Notes under the pieces: model-generated
What the model saw: only the letters and a program-made list of their open reading frames with translations
The model's database searches: none
What the model was told of the DNA's origin: nothing
Program-made: the position numbers and the translations under genes
Assembly (NCBI GenBank): GCA_964583765.1
Contig: CAZOWW010000007.1
Coordinates: forward strand, 1-64,000
DNA from: CAZOWW01 sp964583765
Lineage (GTDB): Bacteria > Actinomycetota > Actinomycetes > Actinomycetales > Kineosporiaceae
DNA: 64,000 nucleotides
Direction: 5' to 3'
Shown here: one piece after another, positions 48,943 through 57,037 of the stretch
Numbering within the stretch: the first letter of the stretch is position 1
How the letters are laid out: each line of letters starts with the position of its first letter

Positions 48943-50182
48943 GGCCGGCGGCCGCGGCCCGCGCTGCCGTCTCGGCGGCCGTGGCCTGCTCGGCGGCGGC
49001 GCGTGTCAGGGCCCGGGTCCTGGCGGCTTCGCCGGCCGCCCGGGTGGTGGGGGAGAGGCCGACGGGGCTGGTGGGGTCGGTGGGGTTGGTGCGCCAGGGT
49101 GCGAGGCGGTGGCGGATCCAGCCGGGTACGTGGCGGATGTCGTGGCTGTGGCGCCAGGGGGTGCCGTCGGGCCGGGTGCCCAGGGCGGTCAGGACGTCGC
49201 GGGGGGTCCAGCCGGCCAGGTGCCATTCGCGCAGCAGGGATGCCACGTGCGCGGTGGAGATCCTGCCCAGCACGGGCAGGTGCCGCTGCAAGATCGCGGC
49301 GGCGGCCAGGCGTTCTTGCTTCCCCGCCGGGGTAACACTCAAGTCCCACGGTGGTTCCTCCGACGCTGTGTCCGGTGGCACCTGACGCATCGGATGAGGG
49401 GTTTTCTGCCCCGGGCGTAGCCCGGGTCCGCTCAGGTCAGCCTTGCGTGCACGTGCGGGGGACTTAAGAGCAAAACCAAACCCAGATGGGGTGCCAGTTC
49501 TATCCACAGCCTCCAGCGGAGGGGGCTCGTCCTGGACCTCCTGGGGGGCGCCAGCGTGGTCCTGGTCCTGCTCAGGGGCGGGCCAGGCGGCGGCCTCGAC
49601 GGCATCGACCGGCCCGGTGTGGACATGCTCGACTCCCAGGTCTTCGGGTCGGGAGACGGCCACCAGGCGCAGGTGGGCGGGGGCGGTGAGCAGGTAGACC
49701 GAGGCGATGTTCCCCGGGCGCGTGCCGTGGGGGCCGGTCTGCAGGATGCCGGGGGACAGGTCCGCGGTGGTGCCGCGTTCGACCCACGCCAGCAGGTGGT
49801 GCTCGCGTAGCCAGGCCAGGTGCCGGGCCACAGTCCGCCTCGACAGGCCGGTGCGCTCCTGCAGGGCGTCCCAGGTCGGCCGGGAGGTGTAGGTGGTCCA
49901 GTCCGCGCACAGGGCAACCACGCGCGCCACGGCCAGGACGTGCTCCTGGGCGTCACTGCGCATCCGGGCAAAGTCCGGGGTGTTGGCCACGTCAGCCAGC
50001 CAGCCCTGCTGGCTGCGCGCCCGGTGCACGCCCTCGGGCAGGGACGCCTCGACCCTAGCCCGGCCCCACAGGGTGTCCCGATGACGCCGGCGTACATGCC
50101 CGGATTGCCCCAAACGGGTGACGCGAGAGGTGCGCGACACGGGCTGGTTCTGGCAGCCGTCGGCAGTTGCGGTTACTCTCAA
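48545..50182 (-). CDS. Plasmid-type replication initiator (Rep) with winged-helix region
   Basis: A 545-residue protein. TTG at 50182 is chosen because GGAGG (50190-50194) lies 7 nt upstream; a GTG 14 codons in lacks such a site. The N-terminal ~140 residues contain a winged helix (VARVVALCADWTTYTSRPTW, LQERTGLSRRTVARHLAWLR, EHHLLAWVERG). A central region (~240-370) has a second helix-rich part (AAAILQRHLPVLGRISTAHV, PRDVLTALGTRPDGTPWRHS). The C-terminal ~150 residues are Ala/Thr repeats encoded by pentamer array 2. Such HTH proteins initiate replication in several actinomycete plasmids, some with iterons inside the rep gene. Assignment rests on this layout. Confidence 0.6.
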   Translation of the reverse strand: MRVTATADGCQNQPVSRTSRVTRLGQSGHVRRRHRDTLWGRARVEASLPEGVHRARSQQGWLADVANTPDFARMRSDAQEHVLAVARVVALCADWTTYTSRPTWDALQERTGLSRRTVARHLAWLREHHLLAWVERGTTADLSPGILQTGPHGTRPGNIASVYLLTAPAHLRLVAVSRPEDLGVEHVHTGPVDAVEAAAWPAPEQDQDHAGAPQEVQDEPPPLEAVDRTGTPSGFGFALKSPARARKADLSGPGLRPGQKTPHPMRQVPPDTASEEPPWDLSVTPAGKQERLAAAAILQRHLPVLGRISTAHVASLLREWHLAGWTPRDVLTALGTRPDGTPWRHSHDIRHVPGWIRHRLAPWRTNPTDPTSPVGLSPTTRAAGEAARTRALTRAAAEQATAAETAARAAAAGPATVTQLAAAARAQLRTRHDTPATVATAVTTEAATPAVTPVSATATPATSSRAATTDWRTTATVAGPVDGSSSVDRAADGSAMADTVVTAMAATTVGGDAVATADMAAAVAADIQRTTAAHIAALRAIVRRR

Positions 50183-50195
50183 GAACAGACCTCCA

Positions 50196-50213
50196 GCACG
50201 CCCTAGGGCGTGC
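50196..50213 (-). promoter_or_regulatory. Perfect 18-bp palindrome in front of rep
   Basis: GCACGCCCTAGGGCGTGC is fully self-complementary with a CTAG centre. It lies 1 nt upstream of the rep ribosome-binding site, an ideal position for autorepression by Rep or for a hairpin that controls translation. Confidence 0.6.
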
Positions 50214-50274
50214 AGGTTCGAGTCCGCTACACGAGTTGGCCGCCAAACCAGATGCGTGCAGAGGACTTACGAGA

Positions 50275-50302
50275 GAGAGCCCGCCCGGCAAGGCGGGCTC
50301 TC
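50275..50302 (-). terminator. Hairpin ending the transfer operon
   Basis: GAGAGCCCGCC and GGCGGGCTCTC pair exactly over a 6-nt loop. On the minus strand it follows the stop of the small RHH-like gene at 50316, so it separates the long minus-strand operon from rep. Confidence 0.65.
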
Positions 50303-50315
50303 GTGCTTTGTGGAG

Positions 50316-50567
50316 TTAGGCGCTCCTGGTCAGCGGCAACTCCTCCTGATCAGTAGGAGCGGGATCGGCCCACCACACAGGACGCCCCTGCTCGTCCAGC
50401 TCTTCTCTCAGCAAGAGCGCATCCAAGTAGGCGTCCCGTGATATCCGGAGCGCGGACGCAGCGGTCTCAGCCTTCTTCCACGCCGCAGGCACCAGCCGCA
50501 CAGTGGAAGGGGTCGCCGTTGCGCCGACCCCTGCTGGACGCTTCGCCCGTCCCGCACGGTTTGACAT
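50316..50567 (-). CDS. Small RHH-like DNA-binding protein
   Basis: An 83-residue basic protein. ATG at 50567 sits behind GGATGGGGGC. After a basic start (SNRAGRAKRPAGVGATATPS) comes a strand and two helices (TVRLVPAAWKKAETAASALR, ISRDAYLDALLLREEL), which resembles a ribbon-helix-helix fold, then an acidic tail. It could be a copy-number or transfer regulator for the adjacent rep and translocase genes. The assignment is from shape only. Confidence 0.5.
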   Translation of the reverse strand: MSNRAGRAKRPAGVGATATPSTVRLVPAAWKKAETAASALRISRDAYLDALLLREELDEQGRPVWWADPAPTDQEELPLTRSA

Positions 50568-50718
50568 GCCCCCATCCAACCGCTGTTTGAAACCAGGTGC
50601 GCCCTCTGGGCGGCGTGTCGCGCAAATTGGCCCACTGTCGATCACATCTGCCCGCATAGACCTCCGCGACGCGGTGAGTCCGGTTGTGGGGTCATCGGTG
50701 GTCTTCTCGTGGTTGGGG

Positions 50719-52827
50719 TCAGTTGGCGAGGATGGCTGGGGCTAGCCGCCCGGCTTCTTCGATCAGGGCTCCATCGGACAGGAGTTGGCCGATGGCCTTG
50801 TGTGCGCCGGAGCGTGACCATCCCTCGTCTTGGAGGTCTTGGACCAGGTCGGGGCGGGTGGGCCACGTGGTGGCCGTGAGCAGGCGGGTCAGGATGGTCT
50901 CGCGGAGCGTGGCCTTGGACGTGCGGGCTACCGGGGTGGTCCCGCGCAGGTCGATGACCTGTGGGCTGGTCTGGGCGGGTACCGACCCGGGCGCCACGGC
51001 CCCAGGGAGCGCGGTCGCGGTGAGCGGGCCGGCGCTGATGCCGGGGGTGCCCAGGGATCGCAGGGCCGCGGCCAAAGGGTCGGTGGCGATGGATCCAGGG
51101 GTGCCTTCGGTCACGGCGTGCACGTAGGCGCGCCAGGCACCCTCGGCCGCGGCGGCGTCGATGGGGTGCAGGCGGGCGGTGCGGGTGATCGCGGTGATGT
51201 CGTCCTCTGTGATCATCGCGACCCGGCACTTGCCCGTGGTGACCTCGGCGTCGAACGCGACCGCGGCGTAGTGGCGGGGCAGCAGGGTCACGTCGATGGG
51301 TGTGGACAGGCCTTGGGCGGCGATGCGGGCGTGGGTCTCATCGCGCAGGGCGTGCAGCAGGGTGATCGAGGCCTGGGACCGCCAGGCCCCGCCGCCCACC
51401 CATTCGTCGATCAGGGGGACCTGGGATGCCTGGATGGTGCGCATTCCCAGCGAGCGGGTCTGGCGGGCGCCCATTGCCAGGATCCAGTGATGTTCTGGGG
51501 CCACACCGGACCCGATCATCGCGGCCTCGTCCAGGTACAAGGTGATCAGCGGGTCGTCCTCCCGCGGCTCGCGCCACGCATCGGGGGTGCCCTGGCGCTG
51601 CTTGCGGGACAAGAAGATCGCCCCGAACAGTTCGATCCCTGCGGCCCAGGAGTCCGCGTCGCGGGCGATCCTGCCGCCGGGCACCAGGCGCGCGAGCTCG
51701 TCCAGGGAATCGCCTTTGCCGTCCAGGGGCAGGACCAGTTCCTTGGCGCTGGACAGGCCCCCGAGCAGCAGGGCGCGTCCGGTGACGGACTTCCCCGAAC
51801 CATTCGCACCGATGATCTTGACGTGGTGGCAGGACACCCGCGCGTCGCTGCCCCGGCTCCATCCGGGCACCAGGACGTCCCGACGGTCCTCGGAGCGTCC
51901 CAGCCAGACCGTGCCTTCGGGCAGGCCGTCCGGTGGCTCGTAGGCCAGGACACCGGTGGACAGGGCTTTCGACCAGGACATGGTGACCTGGATCTGGGAC
52001 ACCCCCGTCGCGGTGACCTCGACCGACCCCGGGGCCAGGGCCCCCAGGCTGGGGTGGTTCTGGCCGGCCTCATCACCCATCGCTTCCAGGCCATCGCGCA
52101 GGGTCGCCAGGGGCAGCTGGCGGGTGTGCAGACCCGGCAGGGCGATGATCGCGGTGGCGACCTGCGGAGCGGGATGGTCCAGAGACACGATCCGCCCACC
52201 GGCGATCAGGGACCGCTCGATCCCGATCACGTCGGTGATCACGTCGTGGAGGACCTGCATCTCCGCCGGCAGGGCGATCTGCGGGCCGGACTCGAGCGAC
52301 TCAGGCTCGGGCAGCATCGGGCGCCACCAGGCCCGCGCGCCTGGTGCCCACGAGGCGCCCAGGACGCCGGCCCACTGCCACCACGTCAGGTGGTCCAGGA
52401 CACCGGCCTGGGTCAGGCCGGTGAAGGCCAGGGCCCCGGCGCTGCCGGCGGCCACGCCCAGGTTCTGACCGCACCATCCGGCCTTTCTGGTGCGCCAGGC
52501 GGCGGTGCCGGCGGCCACGGCGGTGACCGTCAGGCCCACCGCGGTCTGCGTCGGCCAGGCCTGCTCGAGGGGGAGCAGGACCCCCAGGGCGATGATCGGG
52601 GCAAGGCGTCCGCGGTGCTCCACCGCGGCGATCGCCGAGACCGCCATCCCCTGAGCCGCCAGGCCGCTCAGGGTCCGCGGGTTGGCGTCGCGGATCGCGT
52701 ACTTGGCCGCGGCCGTCGGGCTCGGGGCGCCGGTGGCCCGGTGCGTGTGGCGGCGGTGGGCCCGGCGCACCGCCGTGACCGTCGTGGCGATCCGCGAGTG
52801 ACGACGCCGGCGGGGCTTGCCTGCCAT
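50719..52827 (-). CDS. traB: FtsK/TraB-like conjugal DNA translocase
   Basis: A 702-residue membrane ATPase. ATG at 52827 has GGAG 8 nt upstream. The start is very basic (AGKPRRRRHSRIATTVTAVR), then come about three or four membrane helices up to residue ~190. The motor domain follows: Walker A IIGANGSGKSVTGRALLLGG (~337-356) and Walker B LITLYLDEAAMIG, with SLGMRTIQASQVPLIDEWVG as sensor region. The C-terminal ~65 residues are a winged helix (WPTRPDLVQDLQDEGWSRSG), like the FtsK gamma/TraB recognition domain. TraB proteins of actinomycetes move double-stranded plasmid DNA and bind short repeats (clt). Confidence 0.85.
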   Translation of the reverse strand: MAGKPRRRRHSRIATTVTAVRRAHRRHTHRATGAPSPTAAAKYAIRDANPRTLSGLAAQGMAVSAIAAVEHRGRLAPIIALGVLLPLEQAWPTQTAVGLTVTAVAAGTAAWRTRKAGWCGQNLGVAAGSAGALAFTGLTQAGVLDHLTWWQWAGVLGASWAPGARAWWRPMLPEPESLESGPQIALPAEMQVLHDVITDVIGIERSLIAGGRIVSLDHPAPQVATAIIALPGLHTRQLPLATLRDGLEAMGDEAGQNHPSLGALAPGSVEVTATGVSQIQVTMSWSKALSTGVLAYEPPDGLPEGTVWLGRSEDRRDVLVPGWSRGSDARVSCHHVKIIGANGSGKSVTGRALLLGGLSSAKELVLPLDGKGDSLDELARLVPGGRIARDADSWAAGIELFGAIFLSRKQRQGTPDAWREPREDDPLITLYLDEAAMIGSGVAPEHHWILAMGARQTRSLGMRTIQASQVPLIDEWVGGGAWRSQASITLLHALRDETHARIAAQGLSTPIDVTLLPRHYAAVAFDAEVTTGKCRVAMITEDDITAITRTARLHPIDAAAAEGAWRAYVHAVTEGTPGSIATDPLAAALRSLGTPGISAGPLTATALPGAVAPGSVPAQTSPQVIDLRGTTPVARTSKATLRETILTRLLTATTWPTRPDLVQDLQDEGWSRSGAHKAIGQLLSDGALIEEAGRLAPAILAN

Positions 52828-52925
52828 GAGGGGATCTCCATTCCTGGCGTGTGGCGCGGGTGCTCTGGAGTGCGGGGGTCTGGTGGGGGTGCCGGCGGGT
52901 CGGGGACCGCCGGCACCCTCGGGGC

Positions 52926-53321
52926 TCAGGCGGGTCGGAAGGACTCCGCGGACCCGGTGGCCTCCTTGGCCTCGGCCTCGGCACCCACGCTCATCGCGGC
53001 GTGACATGCCCCGGCCAGACCCGCCAGATGATCGGTGAAGGCGTCCGGGTCACCCACGCTGGCCTGGACGCCCTCGGCGGCGGCGTTGATCTGGGCGGTC
53101 CCCCACGAGGCGCCGCTCAGGCGATCGGCCAGGCCGGCCGACCAGCCGCGGATGATGCTCTGGAGCATCTGGACCTGCTCGGCCAGGGCCTCGACCCGGG
53201 CGGTCTGGGCCCGCAGGATGTTGGGACTGGTCACCTCGCCCAGGCCCAGACCGGTGAACGGGGTCGCGGTCGTGGTCGTGGCATGACCGGTACGGGTGGT
53301 TCGGATCGTCAGCTCACTCAT
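52926..53321 (-). CDS. Unknown small protein, paralogous to the C-terminus of the upstream gene
   Basis: A 131-residue protein of the transfer operon. It is Ala/Gly/Thr-rich with a helical middle (ARVEALAEQVQMLQSIIRGW, SAGLADRLSGASWGTAQINA). The same pattern occurs at the C-terminus of the 444-residue neighbour (VNALAERAGVVESEIQTWAR, GLGDQITAAPWSTGAVAAAA), and both end with ATGS-(A/V)-E. The size and the central Trp-x-Thr/Ser-Gly position are reminiscent of WXG100-like helical hairpins, but no clear WXG is present. It lies just upstream of the translocase gene. Confidence 0.6.
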   Translation of the reverse strand: MSELTIRTTRTGHATTTTATPFTGLGLGEVTSPNILRAQTARVEALAEQVQMLQSIIRGWSAGLADRLSGASWGTAQINAAAEGVQASVGDPDAFTDHLAGLAGACHAAMSVGAEAEAKEATGSAESFRPA

Positions 53322-53365
53322 GGCGGGCTCTCCTTCGACAATTCATCGGTGGTGGGGGTGGAGGG

Positions 53366-54700
53366 TCACGGGGCGGAAAGGGCCTCGACGCTGCCGGTGG
53401 CCCCGACCGTGGCCAGGGACTCGCCCAGGGCGTCGGCCTGGCCCAGCGCCGCGTACAGGACGCTGATCCGCTGCCGCAGATCACTCATGTCCGAGAACTC
53501 GCTGACGGCATCGGCGGCCGCGGCGACAGCCCCGGTGCTCCAGGGGGCCGCGGTGATCTGGTCGCCCAGGCCGCGGGCCCATGTCTGGATCTCGGACTCG
53601 ACCACCCCGGCCCGTTCGGCCAGGGCATTGACGTGGGCGATCTCGGTGAGCAGGTCCGCGGGCGAGCCCAGTTCCCCGCCCGTCAGGCTCGAGTGGGCCG
53701 GCGGATACGTGGTCATCGGTGGTTCCTCCTGGGTGGTGGTGGCGTCGGTGGCCGGGTAGCCGCCGAGAGTGGGGGGCACGACCGGGGCGACCGGTTCGTC
53801 GATCTCCGCGGTGCGCTCAAGGTCGGGGCTGGGATCGATGGGGGCGATCCACCGCGTCCCGGTGGCGGTGCGGACTTGGATCCGCTCGCCGTCCACGGCC
53901 GTGATCTGGCCGAGGGCCCCGTCGGGCAGGCGTGCCCACGTGCCGGGCCGGACCAGGTCCGGGTGCTCCTGGGGATCGGTGGGCCGGCCCAGAGAGCCGT
54001 CGGGCAGCCTGACCAGGTCATCGATCCGCGATCCGGGGGCCGCGGTCCTCCGGTCCGGGATCGGTCCGGGGAAGCTCGGGGCCTGCGGGACAGGGGTGGA
54101 GGCCGGCGCGGTGGGGGAGGGGGACGGGGTGGGGGCCGATGCCAGGGCTGGTGGGGCAGCTGGTTCCGGGGCCTGGTCGACGATCTCGGCGTCGACGATG
54201 TCCTCGGGCTGGTCGGCCCGGCGGGGGGCGGGCTTGTCCTGGACGGTGACCTCGACCACCGGGGGGCGGGTGAACCAGGGCCGGGCGCGGGCACGGTCGC
54301 GGCCTTGGGTCCAGCCCGCACCGGCGCCGGTGCGCGCGCCGGCGGCCATGCTCGGGGTGGCCCGGGCCATCCGCCAGGTGGTCCGGCCCACGATCCAGCC
54401 GCCCACCCCGATCGCCTCGACGGCGACCAGGAAGCGCCACCAGCCGCGCCGGCGCCACCAGCGACGCCGGCGGCGTTCGCGGACCCTTCGGCGCCGGGGC
54501 CGGTCGGCCACCCAGATCGCGCCCGCCACCTTCTGCGCGCCACGGATCCCGCCCCAGGTGGCCGCACCGGCCGCGCTGGTGAACTCGATGGCGGCCTGGG
54601 TGCCCCGGGCCAGGTGCTCGGCGACCTGCTCCCAGTCCACGCCCTGCGCACCGGATCGGACCCTGGCCCACTGGGCGCTGATGCTGCTCGGGGTGTTCAT
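53366..54700 (-). CDS. Membrane protein of the transfer operon
   Basis: A 444-residue protein. Residues ~1-65 are soluble, followed by an extremely basic stretch (RPRRRRVRERRRRRWWRRRG) and one hydrophobic segment (FLVAVEAIGVGGWIVGRT). Residues ~130-225 are Pro/Ala-rich. Two short similar motifs follow (VRLPDGSLGRPTDPQEHPDL; WARLPDGALGQITAVDGERI), SH3-like in appearance. The last ~115 residues are paralogous to the downstream 131-residue protein. It could be an accessory component of the DNA-transfer apparatus. It overlaps the 91-residue gene by 4 nt. Confidence 0.6.
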   Translation of the reverse strand: MNTPSSISAQWARVRSGAQGVDWEQVAEHLARGTQAAIEFTSAAGAATWGGIRGAQKVAGAIWVADRPRRRRVRERRRRRWWRRRGWWRFLVAVEAIGVGGWIVGRTTWRMARATPSMAAGARTGAGAGWTQGRDRARARPWFTRPPVVEVTVQDKPAPRRADQPEDIVDAEIVDQAPEPAAPPALASAPTPSPSPTAPASTPVPQAPSFPGPIPDRRTAAPGSRIDDLVRLPDGSLGRPTDPQEHPDLVRPGTWARLPDGALGQITAVDGERIQVRTATGTRWIAPIDPSPDLERTAEIDEPVAPVVPPTLGGYPATDATTTQEEPPMTTYPPAHSSLTGGELGSPADLLTEIAHVNALAERAGVVESEIQTWARGLGDQITAAPWSTGAVAAAADAVSEFSDMSDLRQRISVLYAALGQADALGESLATVGATGSVEALSAP

Positions 54701-54972
54701 GCCGCTCCTTCCTCGTACTCGTCGCTCTCGAACCTGCGCACCAGTTCGGTCTCGCTCCTGCGCATGGATCCCTGGCTGCGCACCCGGGCCCGGTGCGCAG
54801 CCGAGGCGGCGGCGTGCGCGGCCTCGGCGGCCTGGATCTGCGCAGCCCGCTGGGCCCAGACCTGGGCCCAGACCTGGGCCCGGGCCGCATCGGCCTGGGC
54901 CCTCTCCGGGAAATCGAGGGCTTTGGCGGACGTCATGGACTGAGGGAGCAGGGGTTCACGAGGGGTCGTCAT
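54697..54972 (-). CDS. Small Ala/Gln-rich helical protein
   Basis: A 91-residue protein, first gene of the minus-strand transfer operon. The middle is a long alpha helix with AQVWAQVWAQRAAQIQAAEA, followed by an Arg-rich part and an acidic end (RRFESDEYEEGAA). The stop overlaps the start of the 444-residue membrane protein. It may be a coiled-coil adaptor or secreted helical protein. No family recognised. Confidence 0.55.
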   Translation of the reverse strand: MTTPREPLLPQSMTSAKALDFPERAQADAARAQVWAQVWAQRAAQIQAAEAAHAAASAAHRARVRSQGSMRRSETELVRRFESDEYEEGAA

Positions 54973-55423
54973 CGGGGGCGGCGATGGCCTGCCGGTGCAC
55001 GCTTCCTCGGGGGCAAGCCGACCCGGCCCGCAGGCCCGCCAGGGCAGAGGACACGGAAGCGGCGCGGCAGCCAGCCCTGAACCCAGCCCGGGGACCGGCG
55101 CGGCGCCGGGCGGAGTGATCCGCTGTCGGCGCTCGGGGCCCGGCACTGGTCACGTCACCCCGCGGGGAAGGGGCGTCACCCATCTCCCCTGCGTGGGTGA
55201 CAGGGGCGTGGCGTCGGTCGCCGGGGCCGGCTCCGCCAGACTCAGGCGAGAAACGGACCGTTCTCGATAGCTGGCCCGGCCAGGGGTCCCGCATGCGGTT
55301 CCGCACAGGCACGGCCGAACTGCCGACTCCTTGCGATCTGCGGTCGGGAGGAGTTCACACCGGGGCACCTCGCCATGGCGAGGATTGCCCGTTCTCGTCC
55401 CATTGATCTCTCGAAATGAGATC
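54973..55423 (+). other. Divergent intergenic region with a half-palindrome
   Basis: About 450 bp between the minus-strand transfer operon and a plus-strand membrane-protein gene. It contains GCGTGGGTGACAG (55191-55203), identical to one arm of the long palindromes at 56918 and 58153, with GTCACCCA (55175-55182) in the opposite orientation 8 bp earlier. No gene is supported. Confidence 0.45.
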
Positions 55424-55960
55424 ATGCAGCGCATGAGGGTGAAGTGGGGTTCTTGGATCCTTGGCGCGTTCTGCGTAGGGGCAGTCATCGGTGTGGTCTT
55501 CGGGATAATTTATGAGTCCGTGGCACTGCCCGCCGCCATCCGGGCTTCCCAGGGGCAAGGAACCAGGGGAGTTGCGGTCGCCGACGAAGCAAACTGCAGC
55601 TCAGGGCCGTCCGGCTCCTGCTCCTGGACAGGCACCTTCACCAGCAACGATGGGCGGGTGCACTTCGAGGATGTCGACCTGTCCGGAGGTGGCTGGAGTG
55701 TCGGCAAGCCGACAGAGGCGCTCTACGAGGGCAGATCGCTCTTCGGTGTCCTCATCTATCCTGCCCCCGGCTCGCACCAATGGCTCAAAGACGCCTTGGT
55801 TCTGCTAGGCGCATCGCTCATGATGATCCTCTTCTTGGCGTGTCTAGTGTCGATAATCAAACCGTGGGTGCGCCGGCCCGGGAAGACATCGAGTGCGCTG
55901 GGAGCCCGGCACCGAGCGGCCACCGATGACGCCGACCCTGAGGCGGTCCAGGAGTCCTGA
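55424..55960 (+). CDS. Small two-TM membrane protein of unknown function
   Basis: A 178-residue protein. ATG at 55424 (or 55433) opens an N-terminal membrane helix (WILGAFCVGAVIGVVFGIIY). A ~90-residue outer loop has two cysteines (EANCSSGPSGSCSWTGTF), followed by a second helix (ALVLLGASLMMILFLACLVS) and a basic, then acidic, cytoplasmic tail. The extracellular cysteine pair could form a disulfide. It stands alone in front of the lipoprotein gene; no family recognised. Base composition is less GC-rich than the biosynthetic cluster. Confidence 0.65.
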   Translation: MQRMRVKWGSWILGAFCVGAVIGVVFGIIYESVALPAAIRASQGQGTRGVAVADEANCSSGPSGSCSWTGTFTSNDGRVHFEDVDLSGGGWSVGKPTEALYEGRSLFGVLIYPAPGSHQWLKDALVLLGASLMMILFLACLVSIIKPWVRRPGKTSSALGARHRAATDDADPEAVQES

Positions 55961-56176
55961 ACGGCCAGCCCGGCCCCTCTCCAGGCAAGGACAACTGCTG
56001 GGCGCTCGGCAGGTCACACCGGTAGCCCGGGGCGAATACCCAGCACCGGACCCCTCGATCGCGACCGCCCATCCGGGCAGCGTCAACCCGCGCAGAAATG
56101 AAGAATTTCGGCGAATCGTCATCAAAGAGGGTTTTTATCCCGTAGGTTGGCCCAACCCTCTTAGGAAAGGTGCGCC

Positions 56177-56752
56177 ATGCATGTTCGGACCCGGCGCCTC
56201 ACGCTGGGGGCGGTCACGGTCGTGGCCGTCTTCGCTCTTGCCGCCTGCCAGGGATCAACATCCACCACCTCGATGACCCCGACCCCGACGGTCCCCACGC
56301 CGAGTGTCGTCGCGAGTCCCACGACCGCGCCAGCCACGTCCAGCACCTCACCGAGCCACGAGGATCCGCTGCCACTGAGCACCGCCGAGACCGCCTGGGT
56401 GAACTCGCTGAACAAGTTGAACGAAACCCTGGGCAACGCCCTGGTCTCGGGTGCCATCACCAAGACACGTCTCCTGGCCACAGCGTCCGTACTGAACAGT
56501 TGCAGCAGCGGCCTTGCCAGGCTGGGACGTCCCACCGACCGCCTCATGCCCACCCTCAAGATTGTCCAGACGACGTGCGCCGAATTCGAAGAAGCAGCCA
56601 AGTGCGCCAAGACAGCCGCCGCCTACGTGAACTCCTATAGCAACCGCGGGCAGCGAAAGCTCACTTCAGCCCTGGATTGCTTGGATTCAAGGATGAACGC
56701 GGCCGGGAAGACACTGGGTGACACCATCATCAAGGCCTACCAACTCCAGTGA
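56177..56752 (+). CDS. Putative lipoprotein
   Basis: A 191-residue exported protein. The lipobox is LAAC near residue 21-24 after a basic start and hydrophobic core (VRTRRLTLGAVTVVAVFALA), so the cysteine would be lipidated and the protein held on the outer face of the membrane. A Thr/Ser/Pro linker (~25-65) leads to a helical domain with four cysteines (NSCSSGLARL, TCAEFEEAAKCAKTAAAY, ALDCLDSRM). ATG at 56177 follows AGGAAAGG. Function unknown. Confidence 0.75.
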   Translation: MHVRTRRLTLGAVTVVAVFALAACQGSTSTTSMTPTPTVPTPSVVASPTTAPATSSTSPSHEDPLPLSTAETAWVNSLNKLNETLGNALVSGAITKTRLLATASVLNSCSSGLARLGRPTDRLMPTLKIVQTTCAEFEEAAKCAKTAAAYVNSYSNRGQRKLTSALDCLDSRMNAAGKTLGDTIIKAYQLQ

Positions 56753-56917
56753 GAGTATGCGGTATTCATCCGCGTGCGGTGGTGTCAAACAGTCCGTTCC
56801 ATGCCCGGGGCTAGATCGCGGGTAAGGAGGCCGATGGCGCCCGGCATTTGCCGCTACCGGGCCGCCTGGACGCCCGGCTGAGGACCAGGGCCCTCGGCCA
56901 GGGGTAACGGCCCGCGC

Positions 56918-56949
56918 CAGCGTGGGTGACAGCACTGTCACCCACGCTG
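56918..56949. repeat. Long perfect palindrome, copy A
   Basis: CAGCGTGGGTGACAG (56918-56932) and CTGTCACCCACGCTG (56935-56949) are exact complements across a 2-bp spacer. The core is shared with copy B at 58153-58178 and a half-site at 55191. It lies ~90 bp left of an IS element. Either an operator for a dimeric regulator or a hairpin-forming mobile unit. Confidence 0.6.
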
Positions 56950-57037
56950 TAGGGCTCACTCCACGTCGAACGGACTGCCGATCGCTGCCCTGCGGATCCT
57001 GGACACCTGCACCGCAAAGCGCGGAGCCCTGGTCCAG

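Noticed and set aside
50210..50250. tRNA-like T-loop motif GGTTCGAGTCC next to the rep palindrome
   Set aside because: Only two base pairs of the T-stem form, and no matching acceptor or anticodon arms exist 70-90 nt upstream on either reading. It may be an attachment-site relic but cannot be called a tRNA.
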